From contig NZ_MVHC01000015.1 in the NCBI RefSeq assembly GCF_002086455.1, positions 32,624-96,623 on the forward strand: a stretch of 64,000 nt of DNA, in the 5' to 3' direction. The position numbers were made by a program, and so were the translations under genes. The DNA comes from Mycolicibacter algericus DSM 45454. Lineage in GTDB: Bacteria; Actinomycetota; Actinomycetes; Mycobacteriales; Mycobacteriaceae. Position 1 is the first letter of the stretch, and every line of letters begins with the position of its first letter. Below, piece by piece: positions 1 through 8,075 of this stretch. The notes under the pieces are model-generated. The model searched no databases and was not told the origin of the DNA. It was given only the letters and a program-made list of their open reading frames with translations.

Positions 1-1
1 C

Positions 2-670
2 CTCGGGTTCGGGCTCTCGGACAAGCCGAACCCGCACCGCTACAGCCTGTTCGAGCAGGCCGACCTGGTGGAGCAGGTGGTGGCATCGAGCGCATCGGGT
101 CCGGTGGTGTTGGCCGCCCACGACATGGGCACCTCAGTGGCCACCGAACTGCTGGCCCGCGACATGGCAGGCACGCTGAGTTTCGACCTACGCCGTGCGG
201 CGCTGTCCAACGGCAGCGTGATCCTGGAGCGGGCTAGCCTGCGCCCCATCCAGAAGGTGCTGCGCGGCCCGTTCGGCGGGCTGGCCGCCCGGCTGACGAA
301 CCGACGCAGTTTCGCCCGCGGCTTCGGCCGGCTGTTCAGCGCCGATCATCCGCTGGCCGCCGAGGAGGCGGCCGCGCAGTGGGCCCTGCTGACCCACAAC
401 GGGGGCAATCGGATCGCCCACCTGCTCTCGGCCTACCTCGATGAACGGGTGCGCCACGCGCAACGCTGGCACGGCGCGGTGCGCGACTGGCCCAAGCCGC
501 TGGGGTTCGTCTGGGCGCTCGATGATCCGGTGGCGACCACCAATGTGCTCGACGGGCTGCGGGAGCTGCGCCCGGCCGCCGATGTCATCGAGCTACCCGG
601 GCTGGGCCATTACCCGCAGATCGAAGACCCGCAGGCCTACACCGACGCCGTGCTGCGGCTGTTGGGTTAA
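2..670 (+). CDS. alpha/beta-fold hydrolase, haloalkane dehalogenase/epoxide hydrolase-like (5' partial)
   Basis: C-terminal part of an alpha/beta hydrolase whose start lies left of the window; the frame is open from base 2, so the internal GTG at 68 is not the start. The nucleophile elbow reads AAHDMGTS, with Asp where lipases carry Ser, as in haloalkane dehalogenases and epoxide hydrolases. A charge-relay acid is likely in WALDDP and the catalytic His in GLGHYPQ near the C-terminus. The partial N-terminus (GFGLSDKP) fits the post-oxyanion loop of this family. Its TAA overlaps the stop of convergent gnd1 by 3 bases. Substrate cannot be inferred. Family call is firm; dehalogenase versus epoxide hydrolase is open. 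Confidence 0.8.
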   Translation, partial: LGFGLSDKPNPHRYSLFEQADLVEQVVASSASGPVVLAAHDMGTSVATELLARDMAGTLSFDLRRAALSNGSVILERASLRPIQKVLRGPFGGLAARLTNRRSFARGFGRLFSADHPLAAEEAAAQWALLTHNGGNRIAHLLSAYLDERVRHAQRWHGAVRDWPKPLGFVWALDDPVATTNVLDGLRELRPAADVIELPGLGHYPQIEDPQAYTDAVLRLLG

Positions 671-2115
671 ACCGGCACTTCGCTGCGGTCGCCGCTCCAC
701 AGCGTGTGGTACTTGCCCTCGGCGTCCACCCGGCCGTAGCTGTGGGCGCCGAAGTAGTCGCGCTGCGCCTGGGTCAGCGCGGCCGGCAGTCGCTCGGTGC
801 GCAGCCCGTCGTAGTAGGCCAGCGCGGAGGAGAAACCGGGGGACGGAATCCCCAGGGCGACAGCCATTGTCACCACCCGGCGCCAGCTGTCGATGGCGGC
901 CTCCACGGCACTGCGGAAGTACGGTGCGGCCAGCAGGCTCACCAGATCCGGGTCGGTGTCGAAGGCCTCTTTGATCCGGTTGAGGAACTTCGCCCGGATG
1001 ATGCAGCCGCCACGCCAGATCGTCGCCAGGTCGCCGGGGGTGACGTTCCAGCCGTGCTCGGCGCTGCCGGCCTGAATCTGGTTGAACCCCTGCGCATAAG
1101 CGACGATCTTCGAGGCGTACAGCGCGCGGCGGACGTCCTCGGTGAACCGGGCCGCGTCCGAAGGACGGTCGCCGAGTGCCCCGGCGGCCAGGCCCGCCGC
1201 GGCGCGACGCTGCGGGACCGAACCCGACAGCGCCCGGGCGAACACCGCCTCGGCGATCCCGGTGACCGGAACCCCCAGGTCCAAGGCGGACTTCACCGTC
1301 CAGCGGCCGGTGCCCTTCTGCTCGGCTTCGTCGACGATGACGTCGACCAGTGGCTTGCCGGTCTTGGCATCGACCTGGCGCAGCACCTCGGCGGTGATCT
1401 CGACCAGGTAGCTGTCCAGCTCACCGGCGTTCCACTCGGTGAACACCTCGGCGATCTGCGGCGCGGTCAGCGCCAGGCCGTCGCGTAGCAACTGGTATGC
1501 CTCGCCGATCAGCTGCATGTCGGAGTACTCGATGCCGTTGTGCACCATCTTGACGAAGTGCCCGGCGCCGTCCGGCCCGATGTGGGTGCAGCACGGCACC
1601 CCGTCGACGTGCGCGGAGATCTCCTCGAGCAGCGGTCCCAGCGAGGTGTAGGACTCCTTCGGGCCGCCCGGCATGATCGACGGCCCGTTCAGCGCACCCT
1701 CCTCCCCGCCGGAGATCCCGGCCCCGACGAAGTGCAGCCCGCGGGCGGCCATCGCCTTCTCCCGGCGGATGGTGTCGGTGTAGAGCGCGTTGCCGCCGTC
1801 GATGATGATGTCGCCGGGCTCCATGGCGTCGGCGAGTTCGTTGATGACGGCGTCGGTCGGGTCACCAGCCTTGACCATGATCAGCACGCGGCGTGGCTTC
1901 TCAAGGGCGGCAAGGAATTCCGGAATCGATTCGGTGCGAACGAACTTTCCCTCCGAGCCGTGTGCGCTCAGCAGGGCGTCGGTCTTGGCGATCGACCGGT
2001 TGTGCAGCGCCACCGTGTAGCCGTGGCGGGCGAAGTTGCGCGCGATGTTGGATCCCATGACGGCCAGGCCGGTCACCCCGATCTGGGCGGTGCCGACAAG
2101 TTCCGACGCGCTCAT
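667..2115 (-). CDS. gnd1: 6-phosphogluconate dehydrogenase, decarboxylating, long form
   Basis: Oxidises 6-phosphogluconate to ribulose 5-phosphate and CO2, producing NADPH in the cytosolic oxidative pentose-phosphate pathway. The 482-residue length is that of the classical long enzyme. Visible motifs are the N-terminal dinucleotide fold (GLAVMGSNIARN), the substrate loop GAGISGGEEGA and the catalytic helix KMVHNGIEY. I chose the ATG at 2115 (MSASELVG) because an AAAGG Shine-Dalgarno lies just upstream; the open frame extends 13 codons further without support. A second, short 6PGDH (gnd2) is at 41554, so both enzyme types occur within 40 kb. It is followed convergently by the hydrolase and preceded by the BlaI/M56 pair on the same strand, as in M. 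tuberculosis Rv1844c-Rv1846c. Confidence 0.95.
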   Translation of the reverse strand: MSASELVGTAQIGVTGLAVMGSNIARNFARHGYTVALHNRSIAKTDALLSAHGSEGKFVRTESIPEFLAALEKPRRVLIMVKAGDPTDAVINELADAMEPGDIIIDGGNALYTDTIRREKAMAARGLHFVGAGISGGEEGALNGPSIMPGGPKESYTSLGPLLEEISAHVDGVPCCTHIGPDGAGHFVKMVHNGIEYSDMQLIGEAYQLLRDGLALTAPQIAEVFTEWNAGELDSYLVEITAEVLRQVDAKTGKPLVDVIVDEAEQKGTGRWTVKSALDLGVPVTGIAEAVFARALSGSVPQRRAAAGLAAGALGDRPSDAARFTEDVRRALYASKIVAYAQGFNQIQAGSAEHGWNVTPGDLATIWRGGCIIRAKFLNRIKEAFDTDPDLVSLLAAPYFRSAVEAAIDSWRRVVTMAVALGIPSPGFSSALAYYDGLRTERLPAALTQAQRDYFGAHSYGRVDAEGKYHTLWSGDRSEVPV

Positions 2116-2169
2116 ACATTCGCCTTTCGGTGGTAGGTGATCGCTGCGCGGCACGCCGGACGGCGCGGG

Positions 2170-3108
2170 TCATCCCGCGATCAGTCGATGCAGTTCGGTC
2201 AGCCACGGTACCGCCAGCGCGATCGTCGGCACCGTCAGCACCCCGGCCGCGGCGGAGTAAGCGGCCGCGGCCAGCGTGCGACTGTTGCCGCGTCCGGACA
2301 GCCGCTGTACCCGCAACACCGTGCTGGCACCGCCGGCGGCCAGCGCGCCGGCGGGGATGGTCGCTGAAGCGCAGGTCACCAGGGCGCGGGCCAGGGGAGG
2401 GGCGCCGGCGACCCGAACGGCAGCGTCGTCGGCCAGCAGTTCGACCAGCAACCGCACCGCGTCCAAGGCGCTGGCGCTGCGCACCAACCGGGGAAACGCG
2501 GAGTGCACCGCGGTGAACGCCTCCAGCACCAGATCGTGCCGGGCGCGCAGGTGGGCGCGCTCGTGGCAGAGCAGCGCCGCCAGTTCGGTATCGCTGAGCG
2601 CCTGCAGGGCGCCCGAACTGAGCACCACCCGGCTGCGCACCCCGGGCAGGCAGTAGGCCAGTGGCTGCATCACCTGCAGAATCCGAAGGCCGCTGGTGCG
2701 TACCGCCGGAGCGCCGTCAGAGACGCCGACCAGGTCGACGAGCATGCGGTGACGGGCCCGGCGCTGCCGGGTGCCGATCGCGACTCGCAGCACGGTCACC
2801 GTCAGTCGCAGGCCGACGAGCAGCGTCACGGCCGACACCGCGGTGTAGAACGTCCACAGCGGCCAGCCCAGCCGGTCGAGAGAGCCCAGGATCGTCGAGG
2901 TGGGTCGACCGTCGGGGCCCGGCATCAGCAGCCGGCTCGACGTGGCGACACCCGCGCTGAACGCCGACAGTACGGCGGCTATGGCGATGGCCTGCCAGAG
3001 CACCACCGCGGCCCGCGGGGCGCGCAACGGCCAGTCGGCGCGCGCGAGCAGGGCGGGCACCGGCCCCACGAGCAGCAGCGCCAGGAGGGTGAAGGCCAGC
3101 GCGGACAC
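2170..3108 (-). CDS. M56-family membrane metallopeptidase (BlaR1-like)
   Basis: Integral membrane zinc protease of the M56/BlaR1 family, 312 residues, corresponding to Rv1845c. The zinc motif HERAH sits in ALLCHERAHLRARHD with a downstream acidic ligand region (ELLADDAAVR). Hydrophobic segments occur at the N-terminus, around residues 30-50 and 85-105, and near the C-terminus. No penicillin-sensing domain is present, unlike staphylococcal BlaR1. The GTG start at 3108 is 14 bases after the stop of blaI, so the two are almost certainly co-transcribed. The family role is cleavage of the cognate BlaI repressor in response to a signal; this is inferred from the pairing. Confidence 0.88.
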   Translation of the reverse strand: MSALAFTLLALLLVGPVPALLARADWPLRAPRAAVVLWQAIAIAAVLSAFSAGVATSSRLLMPGPDGRPTSTILGSLDRLGWPLWTFYTAVSAVTLLVGLRLTVTVLRVAIGTRQRRARHRMLVDLVGVSDGAPAVRTSGLRILQVMQPLAYCLPGVRSRVVLSSGALQALSDTELAALLCHERAHLRARHDLVLEAFTAVHSAFPRLVRSASALDAVRLLVELLADDAAVRVAGAPPLARALVTCASATIPAGALAAGGASTVLRVQRLSGRGNSRTLAAAAYSAAAGVLTVPTIALAVPWLTELHRLIAG

Positions 3109-3122
3109 GCTGCCAGTCTCCC

Positions 3123-3539
3123 TCAGGACGTGTGTCGGCCGCCAGCGGGCGGGCCGACGTGATGTTTGGCTTCCAACTTGTCGAGTGCGCGGCGCAGCGC
3201 CTCGGCTTCGTCCACGCCGACGCGCTCCACGAAATGCACCAGGGCGGCCCGGCGGTCACCGGAGTCGGCGGCCTGGTCGAGGGCCTCGACCATCAGCCCG
3301 GCGACCAGCTCGTCACGGCCGCGGACCGGGGTGTAGCGGTGGGCGCGGTCATCCCGGATCTGCGACACCAGATTCTTCTTGGCCAGCCGCTGCAGCACCG
3401 TCATCACCGTGGTGTAGGCCAGGTCGCGCTGCGCGGACAGCGCTTCGTGGACCTGGCGCACCGTCTGGGCCTCCGGTGCGGACCAGAGGTGGTCCATCAC
3501 CGCTCGTTCCAAATCGCCTAGGTGGGTCTGCTTCGCCAT
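3123..3539 (-). CDS. blaI: BlaI/MecI-family transcriptional repressor
   Basis: Winged-helix repressor of 138 residues, the length of Rv1846c. The DNA-binding domain is N-terminal (LERAVMDHLWSAPEAQTVRQ, then a recognition helix in AYTTVMTVLQRL and wing around RDDRAHRY); the C-terminal half forms the dimerisation helices. In M. tuberculosis this repressor controls its own operon, beta-lactamase genes and ATP-synthase-related genes and is released by proteolysis. First gene of an operon with the M56 peptidase. A candidate operator lies about 45 bases upstream. Confidence 0.92.
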   Translation of the reverse strand: MAKQTHLGDLERAVMDHLWSAPEAQTVRQVHEALSAQRDLAYTTVMTVLQRLAKKNLVSQIRDDRAHRYTPVRGRDELVAGLMVEALDQAADSGDRRAALVHFVERVGVDEAEALRRALDKLEAKHHVGPPAGGRHTS

Positions 3540-3583
3540 GTCGTAATCAACTCCCTGCGGAATGGAGCAAGCCTACCCTCAAT

Positions 3584-3600
3584 TACTACCGGCTGTCGTA
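3584..3600. promoter_or_regulatory. candidate BlaI operator (imperfect dyad)
   Basis: TACTACCGGCTGTCGTA is a 17-base imperfect inverted repeat (12 of 17 positions symmetric, outer TAC/GTA arms) in the blaI-thioesterase divergent gap. BlaI operators are TAC...GTA-type palindromes, and autoregulation is known for the family. Assignment to BlaI is inference from position and shape. Confidence 0.45.
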
Positions 3601-3692
3601 CCGGCGGCTGTGGGTCTACTGGGCTGCGCGGCGGGCCGCCGGCCGCGACGACCGCGTTCGGCGCACCGCAGCCGGTCGTGTAGAACCGTGGC

Positions 3693-4106
3693 ATGGCTGC
3701 CAGCGGTTTCCCGACCATCCCCGTCGCGCCGTTCGACCGTGAGATCGGCCTGGTCTTCACCGACATCGGCCCCGACGGTGCCCGCGCCACGCTGGAGTTG
3801 CAGCCCAAGCTGAGCCAGCCCGCCGGGCTCGTGCACGGCGGGGTGTACTGCTCGATCGTCGAGAGTGTGGCAAGCGTTTCCGGTCACGCCTGGCTGAACG
3901 CGGGCGGCGGCGACGCCGGCGGCACGGTGGTGGGGGTCAACAACAACACCGATTTCCTGCGAGGGGTGTCGTCGGGGACGGTGTTCGCCGCGGCCACCCC
4001 GATACATCGTGGCCGCCGCCAACAACTGTGGCTGGTGACCATCACCGATTCCGACGACAAGGTGCTCGCGCGCGGGCAGGTCAGGCTGCAGAACCTGCCC
4101 AGCTGA
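3693..4106 (+). CDS. PaaI-like hotdog-fold thioesterase
   Basis: Acyl-CoA thioesterase of the single-hotdog PaaI type, 137 residues, corresponding to Rv1847. The motif LVHGGVYCSIVES is the family's HGG active-site loop at the start of the long hotdog helix, and VVGVNNNTDFLRGV is the typical following strand. Such enzymes act as homotetramers on acyl- or aryl-CoAs. The ATG at 3693 fits the family length. It diverges from blaI. In M. tuberculosis the urease operon follows; here ndh follows directly on the opposite strand. Confidence 0.88.
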   Translation: MAASGFPTIPVAPFDREIGLVFTDIGPDGARATLELQPKLSQPAGLVHGGVYCSIVESVASVSGHAWLNAGGGDAGGTVVGVNNNTDFLRGVSSGTVFAAATPIHRGRRQQLWLVTITDSDDKVLARGQVRLQNLPS

Positions 4107-4127
4107 GTTGATGGCGGTGAGCCGCTG

Positions 4128-5513
4128 CTAACTGACCGCGCGTTCGGCGCCGCGCTGCGCCTCGGCCGCCAGCACCTCGAGTTGTTCCAAGCGGGTGCGG
4201 GCGAAGGCCTGCTGCTCGGTGATGGTGAGCTGGCCGCGGCGGGTGCTCAGGAACGTCACGTTCCACGACAGCAGCGTGCTGACCTTGTTCTTGAACCCGA
4301 CCAGATAGATCAGGTGCAGGCCCAGCCAGGCCAGCCAGGCCAGAAAACCGCTGAACTCCAGCGGGCCGATCTTGGTGACCGCGGAGAACCTCGACACCGT
4401 GGCCATCGAGCCCTTGTCCAAGTACTGGAACGGCTCGCGGTCAGCCGGGTCGGCGCCGCCGAGCTCGGCCTTGATGGTGCTGGCGGCGTGCTTGGCGCCC
4501 TGGATGGCGCCCTGCGCCATGCCGGGCACGCCGTCGACGGCCGCCATGTCCCCGACGACGAAGACGTTGGGGTGCCCCGGCACCGACAGGTCCGGCAGCA
4601 CCTTGACCCGGCCGGCGCGGTCGAGTTCCACCGCGGACTGCTCGGCGAGATCGCGGCCCAGCGGACTGGCGGAGACGCCGGCCGACCACACCTTGCACTG
4701 CGATTCGATGCGCCGGATGGTGCCGTCGGAGTCCTTGACGGTCAAGCCGTTGCGGTCGACGTCGGTGACCATGGCGCCGAGCTGGATCTCCACACCCATC
4801 TTCTGCAGCCGCTCGGCTGCCTTGAGGCCCAGCTTCTCGCCCATCGGCGGCAGCACCGCCGGGGCGGCGTCGAGCAGGATCACCCGTGCCTTGGTCGAGT
4901 CGATGTTGCGGAACGCGCCCTTGAGCGTGTAGTTGGCCAGTTCGGCGATCTGCCCGGCCATTTCGACACCGGTCGGGCCCGCGCCGACCACCGTGAACGT
5001 GAGCAGTTTCTCCCGCCGGGCCTGGTCTCGGGACCGTTCGGCCTGCTCGAAGGCGCTCAGGATGCGGCCCCGGAGTTCCAGGGCGTCATCGATGGTCTTC
5101 ATGCCGGGGGCGAACTCGGCGAACTGGTCGTTGCCGAAGTAGGACTGGCCGGCGCCGGCCGCGATGATCAGGCTGTCGAACGGGGTGTCGTAGGTGTGGC
5201 CGAGCACCTCCGAGGTGACGTACTTTCCGGCGAGGTCGATGTGGGTGACGTCGCCGAGCAGCACCTGGGCGTTGCGCTGGTTGCGCAGCACCACGCGGGT
5301 CGACGGCGCGATCTCCCCTTCGGAGAGGATTCCGGTCGCAACCTGGTAGAGCAGCGGCTGGAACAGGTGGTGGGTGGTGCGAGCGATCAACTTGACGTCG
5401 ACGTCGGCTCGCTTGAGTTTCTTGGCCGCGGTCAGCCCGCCGAATCCGGAGCCGATGATGACGACCTGGTGGCGTCGGCGCTGCGGCGCAGTGACTTCAG
5501 GCTGGGCGCTCAT
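4128..5513 (-). CDS. ndh: type II (non-proton-pumping) NADH:quinone oxidoreductase
   Basis: Membrane-associated flavoenzyme that oxidises NADH and reduces menaquinone; the main NADH entry point to the mycobacterial respiratory chain. 461 residues, matching Rv1854c. The FAD-binding motif is IIGSGFGGLTAAKKL near residue 20, and the NAD-binding motif VVGAGPTGVEMAGQ is near residue 175. The quinone-site region is in the second half (VVGDMAAVDG, GMAQGAIQGA), and a hydrophobic C-terminal stretch (FLAWLAWLGLHLIYLVGF) is the membrane anchor. The start ATG at 5513 follows a 108-base gap from the SDR gene. The oxidoreductase gene that lies between these two in M. tuberculosis (Rv1855c) is absent. Confidence 0.95.
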   Translation of the reverse strand: MSAQPEVTAPQRRRHQVVIIGSGFGGLTAAKKLKRADVDVKLIARTTHHLFQPLLYQVATGILSEGEIAPSTRVVLRNQRNAQVLLGDVTHIDLAGKYVTSEVLGHTYDTPFDSLIIAAGAGQSYFGNDQFAEFAPGMKTIDDALELRGRILSAFEQAERSRDQARREKLLTFTVVGAGPTGVEMAGQIAELANYTLKGAFRNIDSTKARVILLDAAPAVLPPMGEKLGLKAAERLQKMGVEIQLGAMVTDVDRNGLTVKDSDGTIRRIESQCKVWSAGVSASPLGRDLAEQSAVELDRAGRVKVLPDLSVPGHPNVFVVGDMAAVDGVPGMAQGAIQGAKHAASTIKAELGGADPADREPFQYLDKGSMATVSRFSAVTKIGPLEFSGFLAWLAWLGLHLIYLVGFKNKVSTLLSWNVTFLSTRRGQLTITEQQAFARTRLEQLEVLAAEAQRGAERAVS

Positions 5514-5621
5514 GGGAATACGGTTGCTCCTCGACGGCGACTGCGTTCACAAATACGCTAGTCGACCCACTTGGCGGTCACCGAATTCGATCGTTGTGGG
5601 ATTAGCCACTCCGGTGTGACA

Positions 5622-6293
5622 TCAGCCGAAATGGGCCAGCGCTCCGTGGCTGACGTGCAGGGTCTGGCCGGTGATGTGCCGGGCGGCCGGTGTGGTCAAG
5701 AACACCGCCAGGCGGGCGATCTCGGTGTCCGCCCCGGCCGGGGCACTGGTGAGCCCGTCGTAGCCCGGGCGCGCGCCGGCGCCGGCGGCGACCACGTTGA
5801 CGGTGATGCCGCGGGTGCCGAACACCGTGGCTTGCCCGGCGGTCCAGTTCGACAGTGCGGCCTTGACGGCCGCATCGGCGCCGCCGTCGAGCGGGTTCTC
5901 CGGCATCACCGAAACGATCGAGCCGCCGGAACGCAGGTGATCGCCCACGGTCGCGACCGTCAGCACCGCCGAGAGCACGGTGGCGTCGAGGGCGGCGCGC
6001 CATGCCGCGGCCTGGTCGGCCAGCGAGTAGGCGCGCGGGTCACCGCCCTGCCAGCGCGGCGCGGGGACATTGACGATGGTGTCGAGGTGGTGGGGGAACA
6101 GGCCGCGGGCCGCCAGCAGGCTCGCCGGATCCGTGTTGTCGCAGACGACGGCGTTGGCGTCGAGTTCCTTGGCGGCGATTTCGAGCTCGGGACCTCGCAT
6201 CCCTGCGATCGTCACCTTGTGGCCGGCTTCGCTGAAGCCTTCTGCAACGGTGCGACCCAATTCGGTGTCACCACCGGTGACCAGCACATCCAT
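5622..6293 (-). CDS. short-chain dehydrogenase/reductase-like protein lacking the catalytic Tyr
   Basis: Rossmann-fold SDR of 223 residues, corresponding to Rv1856c. The N-terminal cofactor motif is TGGDTELGRT. The classical YxxxK pair is degenerate: the Lys is present in AAVKAALSNW, but the position four residues before it is Asp, not Tyr. The strand-5 Ser region is GSIVSVMPENP. The fold and C-terminal TGQTLHVSHG are typical. It may therefore bind nucleotide without ordinary dehydrogenase activity, or use another residue. Divergent from modA, same strand as ndh. Confidence 0.82.
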   Translation of the reverse strand: MDVLVTGGDTELGRTVAEGFSEAGHKVTIAGMRGPELEIAAKELDANAVVCDNTDPASLLAARGLFPHHLDTIVNVPAPRWQGGDPRAYSLADQAAAWRAALDATVLSAVLTVATVGDHLRSGGSIVSVMPENPLDGGADAAVKAALSNWTAGQATVFGTRGITVNVVAAGAGARPGYDGLTSAPAGADTEIARLAVFLTTPAARHITGQTLHVSHGALAHFG

Positions 6294-6440
6294 CGGTAGG
6301 ACCTCCTCGTGTTCGCAGCTATGTTACTGGACAGTAGCCGGTTTGCGGGCGCGGGGCGCAACTCGGCACAGACACGATCCGGCTACGGTCCGGATTAGGC
6401 GCGCTTCGCCGTGCTGGCGATCGCCGGTGTTGGTGTCGGC

Positions 6441-6500
6441 GACCCGTCCCCCGCAAGCGGGAGGTGCCCCCAGCGCCCGGCTTCGCCGCGCTTGCGGTCC
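6441..6500. repeat. GC-rich hairpin element upstream of modA
   Basis: The intergenic region contains a CCCGC-AA-GCGGG hairpin (6450-6461) followed by C- and G-rich runs and GCTTCGCCGCGCTTGCGG. In my memory this resembles a dispersed mycobacterial intergenic element that often contains a CCCGCAAGCGGGAGGTGCCC core. It lies within an artificial upstream extension of the modA frame, which supports the downstream ATG. Copies elsewhere in this genome cannot be checked here. Confidence 0.4.
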
Positions 6501-6518
6501 CCGATAGGCTTGTTGGCC

Positions 6519-7283
6519 ATGTGGCGAACCCGGGTGGTCTCCGGCGCGGTGGCGATCATGTTGGCAGCGGGTTCGACGGGACTGACCGGCTGTAGTTCCG
6601 GCCCGGCGATGCCATCGATCACGGTGTTCGCTGCGGCGTCGCTGAAGGCGGCGTTCACCGAGATCGCCGAGCAGTTCAAGACCGACCACCCCGGCGTGGC
6701 AGTGGAGTTCAACTTCGCCGGATCCTCGGATCTGGCCACCCAGCTGACCGAGGGTGCCCGCGCCGACGTCTTCGCATCGGCCAACACCGCCCAGATGGAC
6801 AAGGTCGCCCGGGCCGGCCTGCTGGACGGTGAGCCGGTGCCGTTCGCCAGCAACACACTGGTGATCGTCACCGCGCCCGGCAACCCGCACGCGGTACGCT
6901 CCTTCGCCGATCTGGCCGGCCCCGACCTGGCCGTGGTGGTGTGTCAACCGCCGGTGCCATGCGGAGCGGCGACCGGCAAGGTCGAAGACCTCACCGGGGT
7001 CCGGCTGAATCCGGTCAGTGAGGAGCCCGACGTCACCGACGTACTCAACAAGGTCACCACCGGCCAGGCCGACGCCGGGGTCGTCTACCGCACCGACGCC
7101 ATCCACGCCGGCGACAAGGTGGCCACCGTCGAATTCCCCGAGGCGGCGGGTGCGATCAACACTTACCCGGTCGCGCTGCTCAAAGACGTGGCGCAAGCCG
7201 CACCGGCCCGCGCATTCGTCGAGTTGGTCACCGGTGCAGCGGGGCAGAAGATCCTGCACGCCGCCGGCTTCGGTGAGCCCTGA
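6519..7283 (+). CDS. modA: molybdate ABC transporter substrate-binding lipoprotein
   Basis: Periplasmic-side molybdate/tungstate-binding protein, 254 residues. A signal peptide ends in the lipobox LTGC, so the mature protein is lipid-anchored. The oxyanion-binding start VFAAASLKAAFTEIAEQF and the loop FAGSSDLATQL are diagnostic of ModA, as is the C-terminal VVYRTDAIHAGDKV. The ATG at 6519 gives a correct signal peptide; the frame upstream is non-coding repeat. First gene of modABC (Rv1857-Rv1859 order), 3 bases before modB. Supplies molybdenum for molybdopterin enzymes. Confidence 0.95.
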   Translation: MWRTRVVSGAVAIMLAAGSTGLTGCSSGPAMPSITVFAAASLKAAFTEIAEQFKTDHPGVAVEFNFAGSSDLATQLTEGARADVFASANTAQMDKVARAGLLDGEPVPFASNTLVIVTAPGNPHAVRSFADLAGPDLAVVVCQPPVPCGAATGKVEDLTGVRLNPVSEEPDVTDVLNKVTTGQADAGVVYRTDAIHAGDKVATVEFPEAAGAINTYPVALLKDVAQAAPARAFVELVTGAAGQKILHAAGFGEP

Positions 7284-7286
7284 TCT

Positions 7287-8075
7287 GTGCACCGGCCCAA
7301 TGACCTGCCGAACTGGGTCTATGTGCCCGCCGCGATCGGCGCCACATTCGTGGTGCTGCCGTTGGTGGCGATCGCGGTCAGGGTCGACTGGCCGCACTTC
7401 TGGTCGTTGATCACCAGTCCGTCGTCGATGACCGCGCTGGGGTTGAGCCTGAAAACGGCCGCGGTCAGTACCGCGCTCTGCGTCGTGCTGGGCGTACCGA
7501 TGGCGTTGGTCCTGGCGCGCGGTCAGTCGCGGGTGGTGCGGCTGTTACGGCCCCTCACGTTGCTGCCGCTGGTGCTGCCGCCGGTGGTGGGCGGTATCGC
7601 GCTGCTGTACGCGTTCGGGCGGCTCGGGCTGCTGGGCCGCTACCTGGAGGCGGCCGGAATCCACATCGCGTTCACCACAGCCGCGGTGGTGCTGGCGCAG
7701 ACGTTCGTGTCGCTGCCGTTCCTGGTGATCGCGCTGGAGGGCGCGGCTCGCACCGCCGGCGCCGACTACGAGGTGGTGGCCGCCAGTCTGGGAGCCCGGC
7801 CGAGCACGGTGTGGTGGCGGGTGACGCTGCCGCTGCTGACACCGGGCCTGATCTCGGGGGCGGTGCTGGCCTTCGCGCGGTCACTGGGGGAGTTCGGGGC
7901 GACGTTGACCTTCGCCGGTTCCCGCGAGGGCGTGACCAGAACGCTGCCGCTGGCCATCTATCTGCAGCGGGTGACCGACGCCGACGCCGCCGCGGCGATG
8001 TCGCTGCTGCTGGTGGCGGTGGCGGCGGTAGTGGTGCTGGGACTCGGAGCCCGACGGCTGGCCGGCATCGGGTGA
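7287..8075 (+). CDS. modB: molybdate ABC transporter permease
   Basis: Inner-membrane channel subunit of the molybdate importer, 262 residues with about five to six hydrophobic helices. The EAA loop that docks on ModC is visible as [20 protein letters not shown] followed by the conserved proline-rich helix [31 protein letters not shown] start at 7287 directly behind modA; the stop overlaps the GTG of modC by 3 bases, indicating translational coupling. Confidence 0.95.
   Translation: MHRPNDLPNWVYVPAAIGATFVVLPLVAIAVRVDWPHFWSLITSPSSMTALGLSLKTAAVSTALCVVLGVPMALVLARGQSRVVRLLRPLTLLPLVLPPVVGGIALLYAFGRLGLLGRYLEAAGIHIAFTTAAVVLAQTFVSLPFLVIALEGAARTAGADYEVVAASLGARPSTVWWRVTLPLLTPGLISGAVLAFARSLGEFGATLTFAGSREGVTRTLPLAIYLQRVTDADAAAAMSLLLVAVAAVVVLGLGARRLAGIG

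Noticed and set aside
4182..5561. 459-codon plus-strand frame
   Set aside because: Antisense to ndh with composition typical of a GC shadow.
6299..6518. Molybdenum-cofactor riboswitch upstream of modA
   Set aside because: The region is a GC-rich hairpin element without the conserved Moco riboswitch pattern, and such riboswitches are not known to me in mycobacteria.
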